Assembly (NCBI RefSeq): GCF_945956965.1
Contig: NZ_CAMFJS010000019.1
Coordinates: 34,529-98,528 of the forward strand
Direction of reading: 5' to 3'
DNA from: an uncultured Roseateles sp.
GTDB taxonomy: Bacteria; Pseudomonadota; Gammaproteobacteria; Burkholderiales; Burkholderiaceae_C
DNA: 64,000 nt
Positions 1-9,956 of this stretch are shown one piece after another. The notes beneath the pieces were generated by a model. The model was given only the letters and a program-made list of their open reading frames with translations, did no database searches and was not told the DNA's origin. A program made the position numbers and the translations under genes. Every line of letters begins with the position of its first letter. Within the stretch, counting starts at the first letter, position 1.

Positions 1-171
1 GCCATCACCCGCGATGAGCGCTATGCCGGCATCCCGGTGATCATGTGCACCAGCAAGAACCAGGAAACCGACAAGGTCTGGGGCATGCGTCAGGGGGCGA
101 GCGACTATGTTGTCAAACCCGTCAAGGCCGATGAGTTGTTGGCCAAGATTCGTGCTCTCGGTGGTGCATGA
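1..171 (+). CDS. pilH: PilH-like response regulator, C-terminal part (5' cut by window edge)
   Basis: The frame is open from base 1 to a TGA at 169-171, giving the last 56 residues of a CheY-like receiver domain. Visible landmarks are the beta4 segment PVIMCTSK with the conserved Thr/Ser and the beta5 segment DYVVKPV with the conserved Lys. The phosphoacceptor Asp lies outside the window. The gene overlaps pilI by 4 bases (ATGA), so the two are probably translationally coupled. Position directly before pilI, pilJ and chpA suggests the PilH-type regulator that acts on pilus retraction. PilG or another CheY is possible because only half the domain is visible. Confidence 0.8.
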   Translation, partial: AITRDERYAGIPVIMCTSKNQETDKVWGMRQGASDYVVKPVKADELLAKIRALGGA

Positions 172-746
172 GTAATAAAGAAGCGCTGCGCGAACTGCAG
201 CACCGCCTGGCTCAGCGCATGCAGCAGGCGCGTGAGCAGACCGGCACCGGCGCCAGCTGGCTGGCGGTGGAATGTGCGGGCTATGGCCTGCTGTTCTCGC
301 TCAAGCATGCGGCGGAAATCTTCGCGCCCGTGCCGCTCAAGCCCCTGCCCTATGCCAAGCCCTGGATGGCGGGTTTGGCCAATTTGCGCGGCGGCTTGTT
401 CACGGTGGTGGACCTCGCGGTGTTCCTGGGCTTGCGTGATGCGCAAACGCCTTTGGCCGAGCAGCGCGGCGAAGCGCGGGCGGAAGCCAGCCAGGCTCGC
501 CTGGTGTCGCTGAATCCGGAGTTGAATTGCAACTGCGCTTTGTTGGTGGATCGCCTGGCCGGCCTGCGGGGTGATGATCAGCTGCGGCTGGATACCTCCG
601 ATCTGGCGAGCCAGGCGGGTGCTGACGGGGTGCGCCGGCCGCGCTTTGCCGGCCCACGGATGCTGGATGCGGCAGGGCGATCGTGGCAACAAGTGCATTT
701 GGATGCCCTTTCAAAACATGAACAGTTTTTGCAAGTCGTGGTCTGA
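168..746 (+). CDS. pilI: PilI, CheW-like coupling protein of the Pil-Chp system
   Basis: This 192-residue protein has a CheW-like fold. It carries the segment LANLRGGLFTVVDLAVFLG (residues about 67-85), typical of the CheW beta-barrel that docks receptors onto the histidine kinase. By family role it should couple the PilJ receptor to the ChpA/PilL kinase in the cytoplasm. The ATG at 168 overlaps the preceding TGA. The stop codon sits inside a small inverted repeat (741-754). A 175-base spacer with several hairpins separates it from pilJ, unlike the tight junction before it. Confidence 0.88.
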   Translation: MSNKEALRELQHRLAQRMQQAREQTGTGASWLAVECAGYGLLFSLKHAAEIFAPVPLKPLPYAKPWMAGLANLRGGLFTVVDLAVFLGLRDAQTPLAEQRGEARAEASQARLVSLNPELNCNCALLVDRLAGLRGDDQLRLDTSDLASQAGADGVRRPRFAGPRMLDAAGRSWQQVHLDALSKHEQFLQVVV

Positions 747-855
747 TTTCAGACTGCGAGATCAGGCCTTTGCGAAGGCCTGAACGCATTTGTGGCGACC
801 CGTGCGTGGCTAAGTAGCCATTGAGTTGCCAAGAGATTTGACGGCCAGTTGGCCG
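741..855. repeat. Four short inverted repeats between pilI and pilJ
   Basis: Four perfect palindromes lie in 115 bases: GTCTGA/TCAGAC (741-754, 2-base loop), TCAGGCCTT/AAGGCCTGA (762-783, 4-base loop), TGGCTA/TAGCCA (807-820, 2-base loop) and CGGCCA/TGGCCG (842-855, 2-base loop). Three share a 6+2+6 layout. None is followed by a T-run, so these are not ordinary intrinsic terminators. Protein-binding palindromes or RNA processing hairpins are both possible. Confidence 0.6.
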
Positions 856-859
856 ATAG
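833..859 (+). promoter_or_regulatory. Weak sigma-28-like promoter candidate before pilJ
   Basis: GCCGATAG at 852-859 matches the FliA -10 consensus GCCGATAA at 7 of 8 positions. Eleven bases upstream, GAGATTTG matches the -35 TAAAGTTT at only 4 of 8. The site overlaps the palindrome at 842-855. With one good half only, the call is tentative. Confidence 0.25.
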
Positions 860-921
860 ACAACAGTTTTTAGTCCGATGCCAGTCAAGATCGGCGAAAT
901 TTTCGAGAGTAAGAGGGTGAG

Positions 922-3264
922 ATGAGCTTCCTGGACAAGATCAAAAAGCTGGGCAAGAACGAATCCGACCAGGCGGCCGCTGGGGCCGCTGATGTGGCGG
1001 GTATGGCGGGCTCAAGCGCCTTGGCCACCGCCCAGGGCGCTTCGGCTCGCCTGGGTCTGGACGGCGACGCTGATCGCCAAGGCGCGGATACCGCGGCCTC
1101 TGCGCCCATCTCATCGATCATTTCCGAGGCCACGCCCACCGAGTTCAGCAGCGCTGAGTTCCCGGCCACGACCAATTTCTCCAGCACCACGACGGCCGCC
1201 ATGGAGCAAGCCGACGGCGCGCTCGCAGGCAAGGCCGCCAGCGGCCGCAAGCAAGCCCTGTTCACCGCGATGGTGGCGGTTGGCTTGCTGGGTACGGCGG
1301 CCACGGTGGGTCTGACCATTTTGCAAAGCTCGCGCAGCGCCGCACAGGTGCGCGCCACCGGCCAGGCTTTGATGCAGTCGCAGCGTATGGCCAAGTCGGT
1401 CACTTCCGCCTTGGTGGGTAAGCCTGAGGCCTTTGTTGAATTGCGTGAGAGCGTGGGCAGCATGGCCAGTGTGGTGAAAGATCTGCGCTCGGGCGATGGC
1501 AGCTTGGCTGCCGCGCCGGCCAGCGTGACTGCCAGCCTGGACGCCATCTTGCCGCTGGTGCAACGTGCCGAACAAAGCGGCCAGATGGTGCAGTCGCAGG
1601 AGAAGGCGCTGATTGAAGTGGGCCAAGCCCTGCGCCAAATCAATAAGCAAAGCGGTGACCTGCTGGAAAGCGCGGAAACCGTGGCGGCAGACGCTTTGCA
1701 GCAAGGTGCTTCGACGGCCGAAATCGCCGCCGCCGGTCAGTTGGTGATGTTGACCCAGCGCATCGGCAAGAGTGCCAATGAATTCCAGACGCAAGAAGGC
1801 GTGAGCCCGGAAGCGGTGTTCTTGCTGGGCAAGGACTTGAACTCCTTCAAGCTGATCACCGAAGCGCTGATCAATGGCAACCCCGAGCTGCACCTCAACA
1901 GCGTCAAAGATGCGGCGCTGAAAGCCCGTCTGGTGACCTTGCTGAAGCAGTACGAGCTGACGCGTAGCCAAGCCCAGGTGATTCTGAGCAGCTTGCAGGG
2001 CCTGGTGGCTGCGCGTGAAGCGCAGACCAGCATCCTGGCCGACGCCGAGCCGCTGCGCAAAGGTCTGGAACAAGTGGCGCAGGAGCTGGAATCGGCCGGT
2101 GGCGCCAATCTGGCCCTGATCGTTTTGATGGTGACCGCCTTGGCGGCGCTGGTGGTGGGTGCCTTGGGCTTTCTGCGCCTGTATGTGGCCGGCCAGACTC
2201 AACGTGCCGCCATGGCCGAGTCGCAAAAGCAAGAAGCTGAAACGCAAGAGCGTGAAGCCAAGCGCGTCAATGACGCCAACCAGGCCGCGATTTTGCGTTT
2301 GATGAACGAGTTGCAGACGGTGGCTGAGGGTGACTTGACCCAACAAGCGACGGTGACGGAAGACATCACCGGCGCCATCGCCGACTCGGTGAACTACACG
2401 GTGGAAGAGCTGCGCAATCTGGTGAGTCAGGTGCAGGCCACGGCCGCCCGGGTGACCGACACCACCGGCCAAGTTGACCAAACTTCTACCGACCTGCTGG
2501 CCGCTTCGAAAGAGCAGCTGCATGAGATCCGCTCCACCGGTGAAGCGGTGCTGCAGATGGCCGGCCGAATCAACGAGGTGTCCACCCAAGCGCAGGCCAC
2601 TGCCACGGTGGCGCGCCAGTCGCGTGAAGCCGCTGAGTCGGGTCTGCAGGCGATGCAGAACAATATCAGCGGTATGAATTCCATCCGCGACCACATTCAG
2701 GAAACCTCCAAGCGCATCAAGCGTCTGGGTGAGTCCTCGCAGGAAATTGGTGAGATCACCGAGCTGATTTCTGACATTACCGAACAGACCAACGTGCTGG
2801 CGCTAAATGCGGCCATCCAGGCCGCCTCGGCCGGTGAAGCTGGCCGCGGCTTCTCGGTGGTGGCGGAAGAAGTGCAACGCCTGGCGGAACGCTCGGGCGA
2901 CGCGACTCGCCGAATCGCCGCCCTGGTCAAGACCATTCAGACCGACACGCATGACGCCGTGGCCGCTATGGAACGTTCCACACTGGGCGTGGTGCAAGGT
3001 ACGCGTTTGTCTGATGCGGCCGGTAAAGCGCTGGAAGAGATCGATGCGGTGTCGCGTCGTCTGGACGGCCTGATCGCCGAGATTTCGACCCAAGCTTTGC
3101 GCGAAGCCGCTTCCGCCAACGAGGTGGCCGAGAACATTCAGCACATTTTTGCGGTTACCGAGCAGACCAGTGAGGGCACACGTTCCACCGCCCTGATGGT
3201 GCATGAGTTGTCGCGTTCCGCCGAAGCCTTGAAGGCCTCGGTCGCCCGATTCAAGGTTGCCTGA
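922..3264 (+). CDS. pilJ: PilJ-type methyl-accepting chemotaxis protein
   Basis: This 780-residue receptor has an unusually long Ala/Ser/Thr-rich cytoplasmic N-terminus of about 110 residues. A first membrane segment follows (about 113-135), then a periplasmic region of about 260 residues rich in helices, a second membrane segment (about 395-420), a HAMP-like region and a long signalling coiled coil. The conserved hairpin tip is at about residue 618 ([18 protein letters not shown]), the part that contacts CheW and kinase. There is no C-terminal methylesterase-binding pentapeptide. By family it senses surface or pilus signals and feeds the ChpA kinase. The ATG at 922 follows a GAGGGTGAG ribosome-binding region. 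Confidence 0.92.
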   Translation: MSFLDKIKKLGKNESDQAAAGAADVAGMAGSSALATAQGASARLGLDGDADRQGADTAASAPISSIISEATPTEFSSAEFPATTNFSSTTTAAMEQADGALAGKAASGRKQALFTAMVAVGLLGTAATVGLTILQSSRSAAQVRATGQALMQSQRMAKSVTSALVGKPEAFVELRESVGSMASVVKDLRSGDGSLAAAPASVTASLDAILPLVQRAEQSGQMVQSQEKALIEVGQALRQINKQSGDLLESAETVAADALQQGASTAEIAAAGQLVMLTQRIGKSANEFQTQEGVSPEAVFLLGKDLNSFKLITEALINGNPELHLNSVKDAALKARLVTLLKQYELTRSQAQVILSSLQGLVAAREAQTSILADAEPLRKGLEQVAQELESAGGANLALIVLMVTALAALVVGALGFLRLYVAGQTQRAAMAESQKQEAETQEREAKRVNDANQAAILRLMNELQTVAEGDLTQQATVTEDITGAIADSVNYTVEELRNLVSQVQATAARVTDTTGQVDQTSTDLLAASKEQLHEIRSTGEAVLQMAGRINEVSTQAQATATVARQSREAAESGLQAMQNNISGMNSIRDHIQETSKRIKRLGESSQEIGEITELISDITEQTNVLALNAAIQAASAGEAGRGFSVVAEEVQRLAERSGDATRRIAALVKTIQTDTHDAVAAMERSTLGVVQGTRLSDAAGKALEEIDAVSRRLDGLIAEISTQALREAASANEVAENIQHIFAVTEQTSEGTRSTALMVHELSRSAEALKASVARFKVA

Positions 3265-3278
3265 GGCAAGGGGCTAGG

Positions 3279-6200
3279 ATGGATCTCATGTCCAATACGA
3301 GCCAGTCCCGGCCCCAGCCGGAGCCGCGCGATATGCGGGACGCGCAGGATTCCGAATTTCCTGCCGACCTGAGTCCGCTGGCCTGGGTGCAGGAGGAACT
3401 GCGCCGCTCGCTGGAGTCGGTGCATAAATCCCTGCGCCGCCTCTTGCGCGATGGCGATGCGCGCATGACGGGCTACGCCACCCTGGGTGCTGACAGCCAG
3501 CCTGTCCCCTCGCTGCAAGCCGCTGCGGCCCAGTTGCACCAAGTCGCGGGTGTGCTGGACTTGGTCGGCCTGCCGGCCGGCGGCATCGTCTTGCGTGCCG
3601 CCGAACAAGCGGTAGCCGAGTTGGCGCAACATCCCGCCAATGTTGATCTGGCGCGGGTCGAAGTCATCGAGCGGGCCGATTTCGCGCTACTTTCGCTGGT
3701 GTCACGCATGCTGGCCGGTGGTGCGCCGGCCTCGGCGATCTCCAGTTTGAGCCTGTTCCCGAGCTATCGGGACCTGCAAGCCTTGAATGGCGCAGAGCGT
3801 GTTCACCCGGCCGATTTGTGGCAGTTTGAATGGCAATGGCGCGAACTGGCGCTGGACGGCAAAGCCCCGACGCAAGCGCTGGACACGGTGCGTCCGGCCT
3901 TTGAATCGACCTTGCTCAAGCAGATGCGCGAGCCGCATGCTGTCGCCGCGCGCGCTTATGCCGCCAAGCTGAGCGATCTGTGCGCCGCCTTGGTGGGCGG
4001 CTTGCAGCATGCACCCAAGACCAAAACGCTGTGGCAACTGGCCGCGGCCATGTTCGAGGCGCAGTCACAAGGCTTGCTGCCACTGGACACCTTCGTCAAA
4101 CGCCTGGGCTCGCGCTTGCTTTCGCAGCTGCGCGTGGTCGGTTTGGGCGATGCCGGTGATCTGGACGCCAAGCAACGCCTGGCCCATGACTTGCTGTTCT
4201 TCTGCGCCCAGAGCGGCACCCTGGCCAGCGCGGCCGACGCGCCGCGCCTGGCGGCGGTGCGTGCCGGCTATGGCCTGGCCAATCAGCCCTTGGGCGACTA
4301 TGAAGACGAAAGCCTGGGTCGCATCGACCCGGCCTGGGTGAGCCAGGCCAAGCGCCGCGTCAGTGCCGCCAAGGAATCCTGGGGCACGGTGGCCGAGGGC
4401 GAAACCCATCGCATGCCGGTGCTGGACGAGCAGTTCGCCAGCCTGGCCGAATCCCTGCAGCGCCTCTTCCCGAGCGGCGCGGTGCTGGGCGAAATGATGC
4501 AGCGTGCCGTGGTCAGCACGGTGCGTTCGGCCAAGGCGCCGCCGCCGGCCTTGGCGATGGAACTGGCCACCAGTTTGTTGTACGTCGAAGCGGCGCTGGA
4601 CGAGGCCGCTTTTGACCAGCCCGAGCAGGCTGACCGCGTCAAACGTCTGGCTGCCCGCATTGCGGCAGTGGGTCGTGGCGAAGCGCCCGAGCCGCTCGAA
4701 GGCTGGATGGAAGATTTGTACCGCCGTGTCTCTGACCGTCAAACCCTGGGCAGCGTGGTGCATGAATTGCGCAGCAGCCTGGCCGAGGTGGAGCGCCAGG
4801 CGGATGAGTATTTCCGCGACCCGACACAGCGTGAACGCCTGATCCCGGTGCCGGGGCAGCTGTCCTCGATGCGCGGCGTTTTGACCGTGCTGGGCTTGGA
4901 TCAAGCCGCTTTGGCCTGCGTGCGCATGCGCGACGAAGTGGATCGCCTGGCCAATACCGAGGTGGATGTCGAACGCGCGGCGCCGCGTGAGTTGTTCGAT
5001 CGCCTGGCCAATAATTTGGGCGCGCTCGGTTTCATGATCGACATGCTGGGCGTGCAGCCGGCCTTGGCCAAGCGCATGTTTGTGTTCGATGAAAGCACGG
5101 GCCGCCTGAGTTCGCTGATGGGCCGCAGTGGCGATGCGCATGCCGCGCCGCCAGCGCCCATCATGCCCAATCTGCCGCCCCTGCCACCTGCTTTGGTGGA
5201 GGCCGCGCAGCGCCCTGCGGAAGACACCCGTTTGCAGCCGGCCCACGACCCGGAAATGCGCGAGATCTTCCTGGAAGAAGCCGCCGAAGTGCTGGGCAAT
5301 GCCCGGGAGGCCTTGGCGGGCTTGCGTGCGGATTCGGAAAGCACGCCGCAGCTGACGGTGATGCGCCGTGCCTTCCACACCCTCAAGGGCAGCTCGCGCA
5401 TGGTCGGGCTGGAGCAATTCGGCGAAGGCGCCTGGAGTTGCGAGCAGTTGTTCAACGCCCGCTTGGCCGAGGCCACGCCCAAGGCGGATGCCGCCTTGCT
5501 GGACTTCAGCGAAGAGGCTTTGGATTACCTCGGCCGTTGGTGCGAACAAATTGCCGCCGGCCAGACGCCGACCCTGACGCCCGAGCCGCTGCGCGAAAAG
5601 GCGGATGCCTTGCGCCTGCGCCCACCGGTGGTGAGTGCCCCGGCCCCTGTGCCAGCACCTGCCGTGGCCCCAGTGCCTGTACCGGAGCCTGAGCCAGAAG
5701 TTCATGCGATGGCGGCGCAAGAAGCCCCTGCCGCCGCAGAGCAAATCGCGTCGGCCGAGCTGGAGCAAGTGGCAGAGCAAGCCGCCGAGCCCACGACAGT
5801 GCTGGCGGATCAGCCTGAGCCCATGCCAGAGCTGAGCTTTGTCACCTTGCCAGAACTTGAAGCCCTGCCGGTGACTGGCTCGCAGGCGCCCGCAGCCGGT
5901 GCCTCGACAGAGCTCGCCACGCCTGAAATGGCCGGCTTCGAGCCCACCAGCTTCAGTGAATTCGCGCCCACCGAAGTGTCGGAGTTGTTGGACCTGCCTG
6001 CTCAGCCCGAGACGGTGGCGGAGCAAGCGCCCGCGGCGCCGTTCTTGCTCCCGGAAATCGAGACCATTGAGTCTCTGGATGCGGGCGATCTGCCCGAAGT
6101 TGAGGCGGCCAGAGAACCTGCACAGAGCCCCATCGAACTTGGCAGCCAGGAGTTTGGCGAGGCTTTGGGCGAGAGCGATTTGCCCGCGATCCCTGCGGAT

Positions 6201-9200
6201 GTTGCCGCCGAGAGCGATGCGCAAACAGCAGCGCCGGAGCAGCCTTTTGTGCTGGAGTTCAACAGCTTGCGCGCTGATTTGCCAGCCGCCAGCAGCGAAG
6301 AATTTGAGCTGCCCGAGTTTGAGCTCAAGCTCGACCTGGGCGAGGAAGCGACCCTGCCGGTGGCAGAGGCCGGTGCATTGAACGACGATGAATTGATCGC
6401 CGCGCTGGCGCAGATTCACCGTGAGGCTGCGCCGGAATACACATCCTCGATGGCGGACACCGAGCTGGCTTTGCCGACCGAGTTTGCGGAAGTTGCGCCG
6501 GCCGAGCAGCCCTTGGAAGTGCCCGAGCCGCTTGGTGAGACGGTGGAGATCGTTGATGCCATCGCGGCCATTGAAGCCCTGGAAGCTGTCGAGCCCATCG
6601 AACAGATCGAGCAGATCGAGCCTCAGCCGCAGGCTCACGCGGCGCCGGTCTTGGAACTGGTGCGCAGCCCCGCGCCCGAAGTGCAGGCCGAAGACGCCGA
6701 GCATGCCCTGGCTGAACCTGCGGATGACGACAGCGTCAAGGTCATTGGCCCGATCCGGGTCAGCATCACGCTGTTCAACATCTTCCTCAATGAGGCCGAT
6801 GAGTTGTCGCGCCGCCTGGGCACCAGCCTAGCCGAGTGGGCGCTGGAGCTGAATGGCCCGGTGCCTGCCAATTGCGAACCCTTGGCACATGCCTTGGCCG
6901 GTAATGCGGCGGCGGTGCAGTTTGAAGACTTGTCGATTCTGGCCCGCGCGCTGGAGCATGCCCTGGGCCGCGCTCAGCGCACGCGCCGTTACAGCGAAGC
7001 CGAAGCGCAGATGTTTGTGCAGGCGGCCGACGAGATCCGCCATCTGCTGCATCAGTTCGCCGCAGGTTTCCTCAAGGCGCTGGATCCCGCCACCTTGGCG
7101 GCTTTGCAGGCCTATCAGCCGGAGCATGATGCGGACTTCGAGTCAGAGCTGGACTCGCTGTCCATGGGCTTGGATGCCTTGATCAAGGAGAAGGGCGATC
7201 AGGCGGCTGAGCCGGAGGTGGCCGCTGCTGCTCCTGATGATGCGGCCATTGAGGCTGCTGAGGTCGAGGAACAAGTTTCGCCTTCGCTGGCAAATGCTGC
7301 AGCAGCCATCGATCCGCTGCTGCTGACGCCTGCCGCGCATGAGGACGAAGTCGAGCCCGGCTTGCCTGATGCCATCGAGCCCGAGCTGTTCGACATCTTC
7401 GACGAAGAAGCGCAGGAATTACTGGGCCAGTTGCACGGCGCTTTGCGCGCCTGGCTGCAAGCGCCGCAAGACCGCAGCCAAGGGGCGGCTTGCATGCGCG
7501 CCCTGCACACCTTCAAGGGCGGTGCCCGCCTGAGTGGCGCCATGCGCCTGGGTGAGCAAGCCCACCGCTTGGAAACCGAGGTCGAGCGTGTGCTGCATCA
7601 GCATGCAGACGGCGGCGCACCCAGCCAGGCCGAGTTGCTGAACTTGCAAGCCGGCGGCGATGCCCTGGCCGCCAGCATGGATGCCTTGCGTGCCGGCCAT
7701 ATGGCGGCGCCAGCGGAAGCTGCGCCCACGACTTTTGCATCCACCACGGTGCAAGCGCTGGCGCCTGAGCAGCTGGCTGCTGTTCCAGAGACGGTTGAGC
7801 CGCAGGCAGTGGCTGAGCCCGAATCGCTTGAGCCGACCGCCCTGCCTGCCGAGGCCGCCGCGCCGCTTGAACGCATCGACTGGTCGCGCTTTGTCGAGAA
7901 CCCATTGGACGAGAACGCCGGCGAGTTGGGCCCCATCGGCCCGCAAGCCATGGTGCGTGTGCGCGGCAGCTTGCTGGAACGCATGGCGGCCCAGGCCGGT
8001 GAGGTGAGTATTCGCCGCACCCGCTTGGAGTCCGAGCTGGCGCAGATGAAGTCGGCCCTGCTGGATCTGGACGACAACTTGGAGCGCTTGCGCGCCCAAA
8101 TGCGCGAACTGGAATTGCAGGCCGAAGCCCAGATGGGTTCGCAGCAAGATCAGCTCAGCCGCGCTTCCGAGCATTTCGACCCGCTGGAATTCGACCGCTA
8201 CACCCGCTTCCAGGAACTGACCAAGATGCTCACCGAATCGGTGGGTGACGTGGCCACGGTGCAGCGCTCTTTGCAGCGCAATGTGCAGCTGGGTGAAGAC
8301 GAGTTGGCGGCGCAGTCGCGTTTGACGCGTGAGTTGCAAGACGATTTGCTGCGCACCCGCATGGTGGAGTTCGACAGCTTGTCCGAGCGTATGCACCGGG
8401 TGGTGCGCCAAGCGGCGCGCGACACCGGCAAGCAAGCGCAGCTGCAGATCATCGGCGGCCAGACCGAGTTGGACCGCAGCGTGCTGGAGCGCATGGCCGG
8501 TGCTTTCGAGCATTTGCTGCGCAATAGCGTGGGCCACGGCATTGAAGCCAGCGACGCCCGTGTGGCCGCAGGCAAGGATGCCACCGGCCAGCTGACCCTG
8601 ACGCTGCAACAAGAAGGCAATGAAGTCCTGCTGAGCTTCAGCGACGATGGCGCCGGCCTGGATCTGCCCCGCATCCGCCAGCGTGGCGAGCAACTGGGCC
8701 TGATCAAGCCTGACGCGCCAGAGCTGAGCGACGCTGAGCTGATGCAGCTGATCTTCACGCCGGGCTTCTCCACCGCCAGCCAAATCACCGAGACCTCGGG
8801 TCGCGGTGTGGGCATGGACGTGGTGCGTGCCGAAGTGGCCACCTTGGGCGGCAGCATCGACACTGAAACCGAGCCCGGCAAGGGCAGCCGTTTCACGCTG
8901 CGCCTGCCGCTGACCACGGCCTTGACCCAGGTGGTCTTGCTGCGCTGTGGTGATCAAACGGTGGCAGTGCCGGCGGCCCTGATGGATTCGGTGCAGCGCC
9001 TGCCGCTGGATCAGCTGGAAGGCGCTTACGCGAGTGGCAAGCTGAACTTGGCGGGTCACACGCAGCCCTTCTTCTGGCTGGGCAGCTTGCTTGGCCAGGC
9101 AGGGCATGGCCAGGCTCACGGCAAGACGGCTGCTATCGTGCTGCTGCGCAATTCCCAGCAGCGCCTGGCCCTGCATGTGGACGAGGTGATGGGCAACCAG

Positions 9201-9818
9201 GAAGTGGTGGTCAAGAACCTCGGCCCGCAACTCAACCGCGTGCCTGGCTTGGCGGGCATCAGCTTGCTGGCCTCGGGTGATGTGGCGCTGATCTACAACC
9301 CGCATGCCCTGGCCACTTGCTATGGTGAGCAGGCGCAGCAGCGCTTGCGCGAACAGCAGGCGCAATTGGCCAGCGGCGCGCCGGTGGAGTTGGTCGAGGA
9401 GCCGCAAGAAGCGCTGGCGCCGCTGGTGCTGGTGGTGGACGACTCGCTGACCGTGCGTCGGGTCACCCAACGTTTGTTGGAGCGCGAGGGCTACCGTGTG
9501 CAACTGGCTAAGGACGGTCTGGATGCGATGGAGTGCCTGGCCGCCGAGGAATTGCCAGCCTTGGTGCTCAGCGACATCGAGATGCCGCGCATGGACGGTT
9601 TCGACTTGGTGCGCAATATGCGTGCCGATAGCCGCCTGAGCAGCCTGCCGGTGATCATGATCACTTCCCGTATCGCGCAGAAGCACAAGGACTACGCAGC
9701 AGAGTTGGGTGTTAGCCACTACCTCGGCAAACCCTATGACGAAGAACTTTTGTTACAACTGATCGCTGGTTACACTTCCGCTTCTGCGCTAGGAGAGCCG
9801 GCGCCGCTGCAGCACTGA
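3279..9818 (+). CDS. chpA: ChpA/PilL, giant hybrid CheA-type histidine kinase
   Basis: This 2179-residue kinase starts 14 bases after pilJ. Order of parts: an N-terminal FimL/Hpt-like helical region (about 1-620), an Hpt domain with the motif HTLKGSS (His about 700), a long Pro/Ala/Glu-rich linker (about 780-1130), a further helical region (about 1160-1280), a second Hpt with HTFKGGA (His about 1410), another acidic linker, a CheA-like dimerisation helix and HATPase (N-box Asn about 1749; SDDGAGLD; GRGVGMDV), a CheW-like domain (TTALTQVVLLRC) and a C-terminal receiver with Asp about 2099 (VLSDIEMPRMDG). By family it receives PilJ signals and phosphorylates PilG/PilH to control pilus extension, retraction and often cAMP. 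An alternative start is the ATG at 3288. Confidence 0.93.
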   Translation: MDLMSNTSQSRPQPEPRDMRDAQDSEFPADLSPLAWVQEELRRSLESVHKSLRRLLRDGDARMTGYATLGADSQPVPSLQAAAAQLHQVAGVLDLVGLPAGGIVLRAAEQAVAELAQHPANVDLARVEVIERADFALLSLVSRMLAGGAPASAISSLSLFPSYRDLQALNGAERVHPADLWQFEWQWRELALDGKAPTQALDTVRPAFESTLLKQMREPHAVAARAYAAKLSDLCAALVGGLQHAPKTKTLWQLAAAMFEAQSQGLLPLDTFVKRLGSRLLSQLRVVGLGDAGDLDAKQRLAHDLLFFCAQSGTLASAADAPRLAAVRAGYGLANQPLGDYEDESLGRIDPAWVSQAKRRVSAAKESWGTVAEGETHRMPVLDEQFASLAESLQRLFPSGAVLGEMMQRAVVSTVRSAKAPPPALAMELATSLLYVEAALDEAAFDQPEQADRVKRLAARIAAVGRGEAPEPLEGWMEDLYRRVSDRQTLGSVVHELRSSLAEVERQADEYFRDPTQRERLIPVPGQLSSMRGVLTVLGLDQAALACVRMRDEVDRLANTEVDVERAAPRELFDRLANNLGALGFMIDMLGVQPALAKRMFVFDESTGRLSSLMGRSGDAHAAPPAPIMPNLPPLPPALVEAAQRPAEDTRLQPAHDPEMREIFLEEAAEVLGNAREALAGLRADSESTPQLTVMRRAFHTLKGSSRMVGLEQFGEGAWSCEQLFNARLAEATPKADAALLDFSEEALDYLGRWCEQIAAGQTPTLTPEPLREKADALRLRPPVVSAPAPVPAPAVAPVPVPEPEPEVHAMAAQEAPAAAEQIASAELEQVAEQAAEPTTVLADQPEPMPELSFVTLPELEALPVTGSQAPAAGASTELATPEMAGFEPTSFSEFAPTEVSELLDLPAQPETVAEQAPAAPFLLPEIETIESLDAGDLPEVEAAREPAQSPIELGSQEFGEALGESDLPAIPADVAAESDAQTAAPEQPFVLEFNSLRADLPAASSEEFELPEFELKLDLGEEATLPVAEAGALNDDELIAALAQIHREAAPEYTSSMADTELALPTEFAEVAPAEQPLEVPEPLGETVEIVDAIAAIEALEAVEPIEQIEQIEPQPQAHAAPVLELVRSPAPEVQAEDAEHALAEPADDDSVKVIGPIRVSITLFNIFLNEADELSRRLGTSLAEWALELNGPVPANCEPLAHALAGNAAAVQFEDLSILARALEHALGRAQRTRRYSEAEAQMFVQAADEIRHLLHQFAAGFLKALDPATLAALQAYQPEHDADFESELDSLSMGLDALIKEKGDQAAEPEVAAAAPDDAAIEAAEVEEQVSPSLANAAAAIDPLLLTPAAHEDEVEPGLPDAIEPELFDIFDEEAQELLGQLHGALRAWLQAPQDRSQGAACMRALHTFKGGARLSGAMRLGEQAHRLETEVERVLHQHADGGAPSQAELLNLQAGGDALAASMDALRAGHMAAPAEAAPTTFASTTVQALAPEQLAAVPETVEPQAVAEPESLEPTALPAEAAAPLERIDWSRFVENPLDENAGELGPIGPQAMVRVRGSLLERMAAQAGEVSIRRTRLESELAQMKSALLDLDDNLERLRAQMRELELQAEAQMGSQQDQLSRASEHFDPLEFDRYTRFQELTKMLTESVGDVATVQRSLQRNVQLGEDELAAQSRLTRELQDDLLRTRMVEFDSLSERMHRVVRQAARDTGKQAQLQIIGGQTELDRSVLERMAGAFEHLLRNSVGHGIEASDARVAAGKDATGQLTLTLQQEGNEVLLSFSDDGAGLDLPRIRQRGEQLGLIKPDAPELSDAELMQLIFTPGFSTASQITETSGRGVGMDVVRAEVATLGGSIDTETEPGKGSRFTLRLPLTTALTQVVLLRCGDQTVAVPAALMDSVQRLPLDQLEGAYASGKLNLAGHTQPFFWLGSLLGQAGHGQAHGKTAAIVLLRNSQQRLALHVDEVMGNQEVVVKNLGPQLNRVPGLAGISLLASGDVALIYNPHALATCYGEQAQQRLREQQAQLASGAPVELVEEPQEALAPLVLVVDDSLTVRRVTQRLLEREGYRVQLAKDGLDAMECLAAEELPALVLSDIEMPRMDGFDLVRNMRADSRLSSLPVIMITSRIAQKHKDYAAELGVSHYLGKPYDEELLLQLIAGYTSASALGEPAPLQH

Positions 9819-9822
9819 GATC

Positions 9823-9858
9823 GTGCTGGCCGGCGGCCCGCACCGGCCAGCACCGTTT
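9823..9858 (+). terminator. Probable terminator hairpin after chpA
   Basis: A perfect 11-base-pair stem, GTGCTGGCCGG at 9823-9833 and CCGGCCAGCAC at 9843-9853, has a 9-base loop and lies 4 bases after the chpA stop. Only a short TTT follows (9855-9857), so termination may be partial, letting some transcription reach the diguanylate cyclase gene. Confidence 0.55.
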
Positions 9859-9956
9859 GCCCTCGGGCAGTCGGCTTGGGGGTGCCAGGGGTCTAAAGAA
9901 CACCGACGCACAGAGGGAAACGCTGCTGAAGCCTCGACCACGAGGCAGGGAACACC

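Noticed and set aside
4065..6704. Very long open frame antisense to chpA (about 880 codons); similar ones at 1111-2694 and 7419-9719.
   Set aside because: They mirror the GC-rich codon pattern of the sense genes, give low-complexity Gln/His/Arg/Leu-rich products, and show no family motif or ribosome-binding site.
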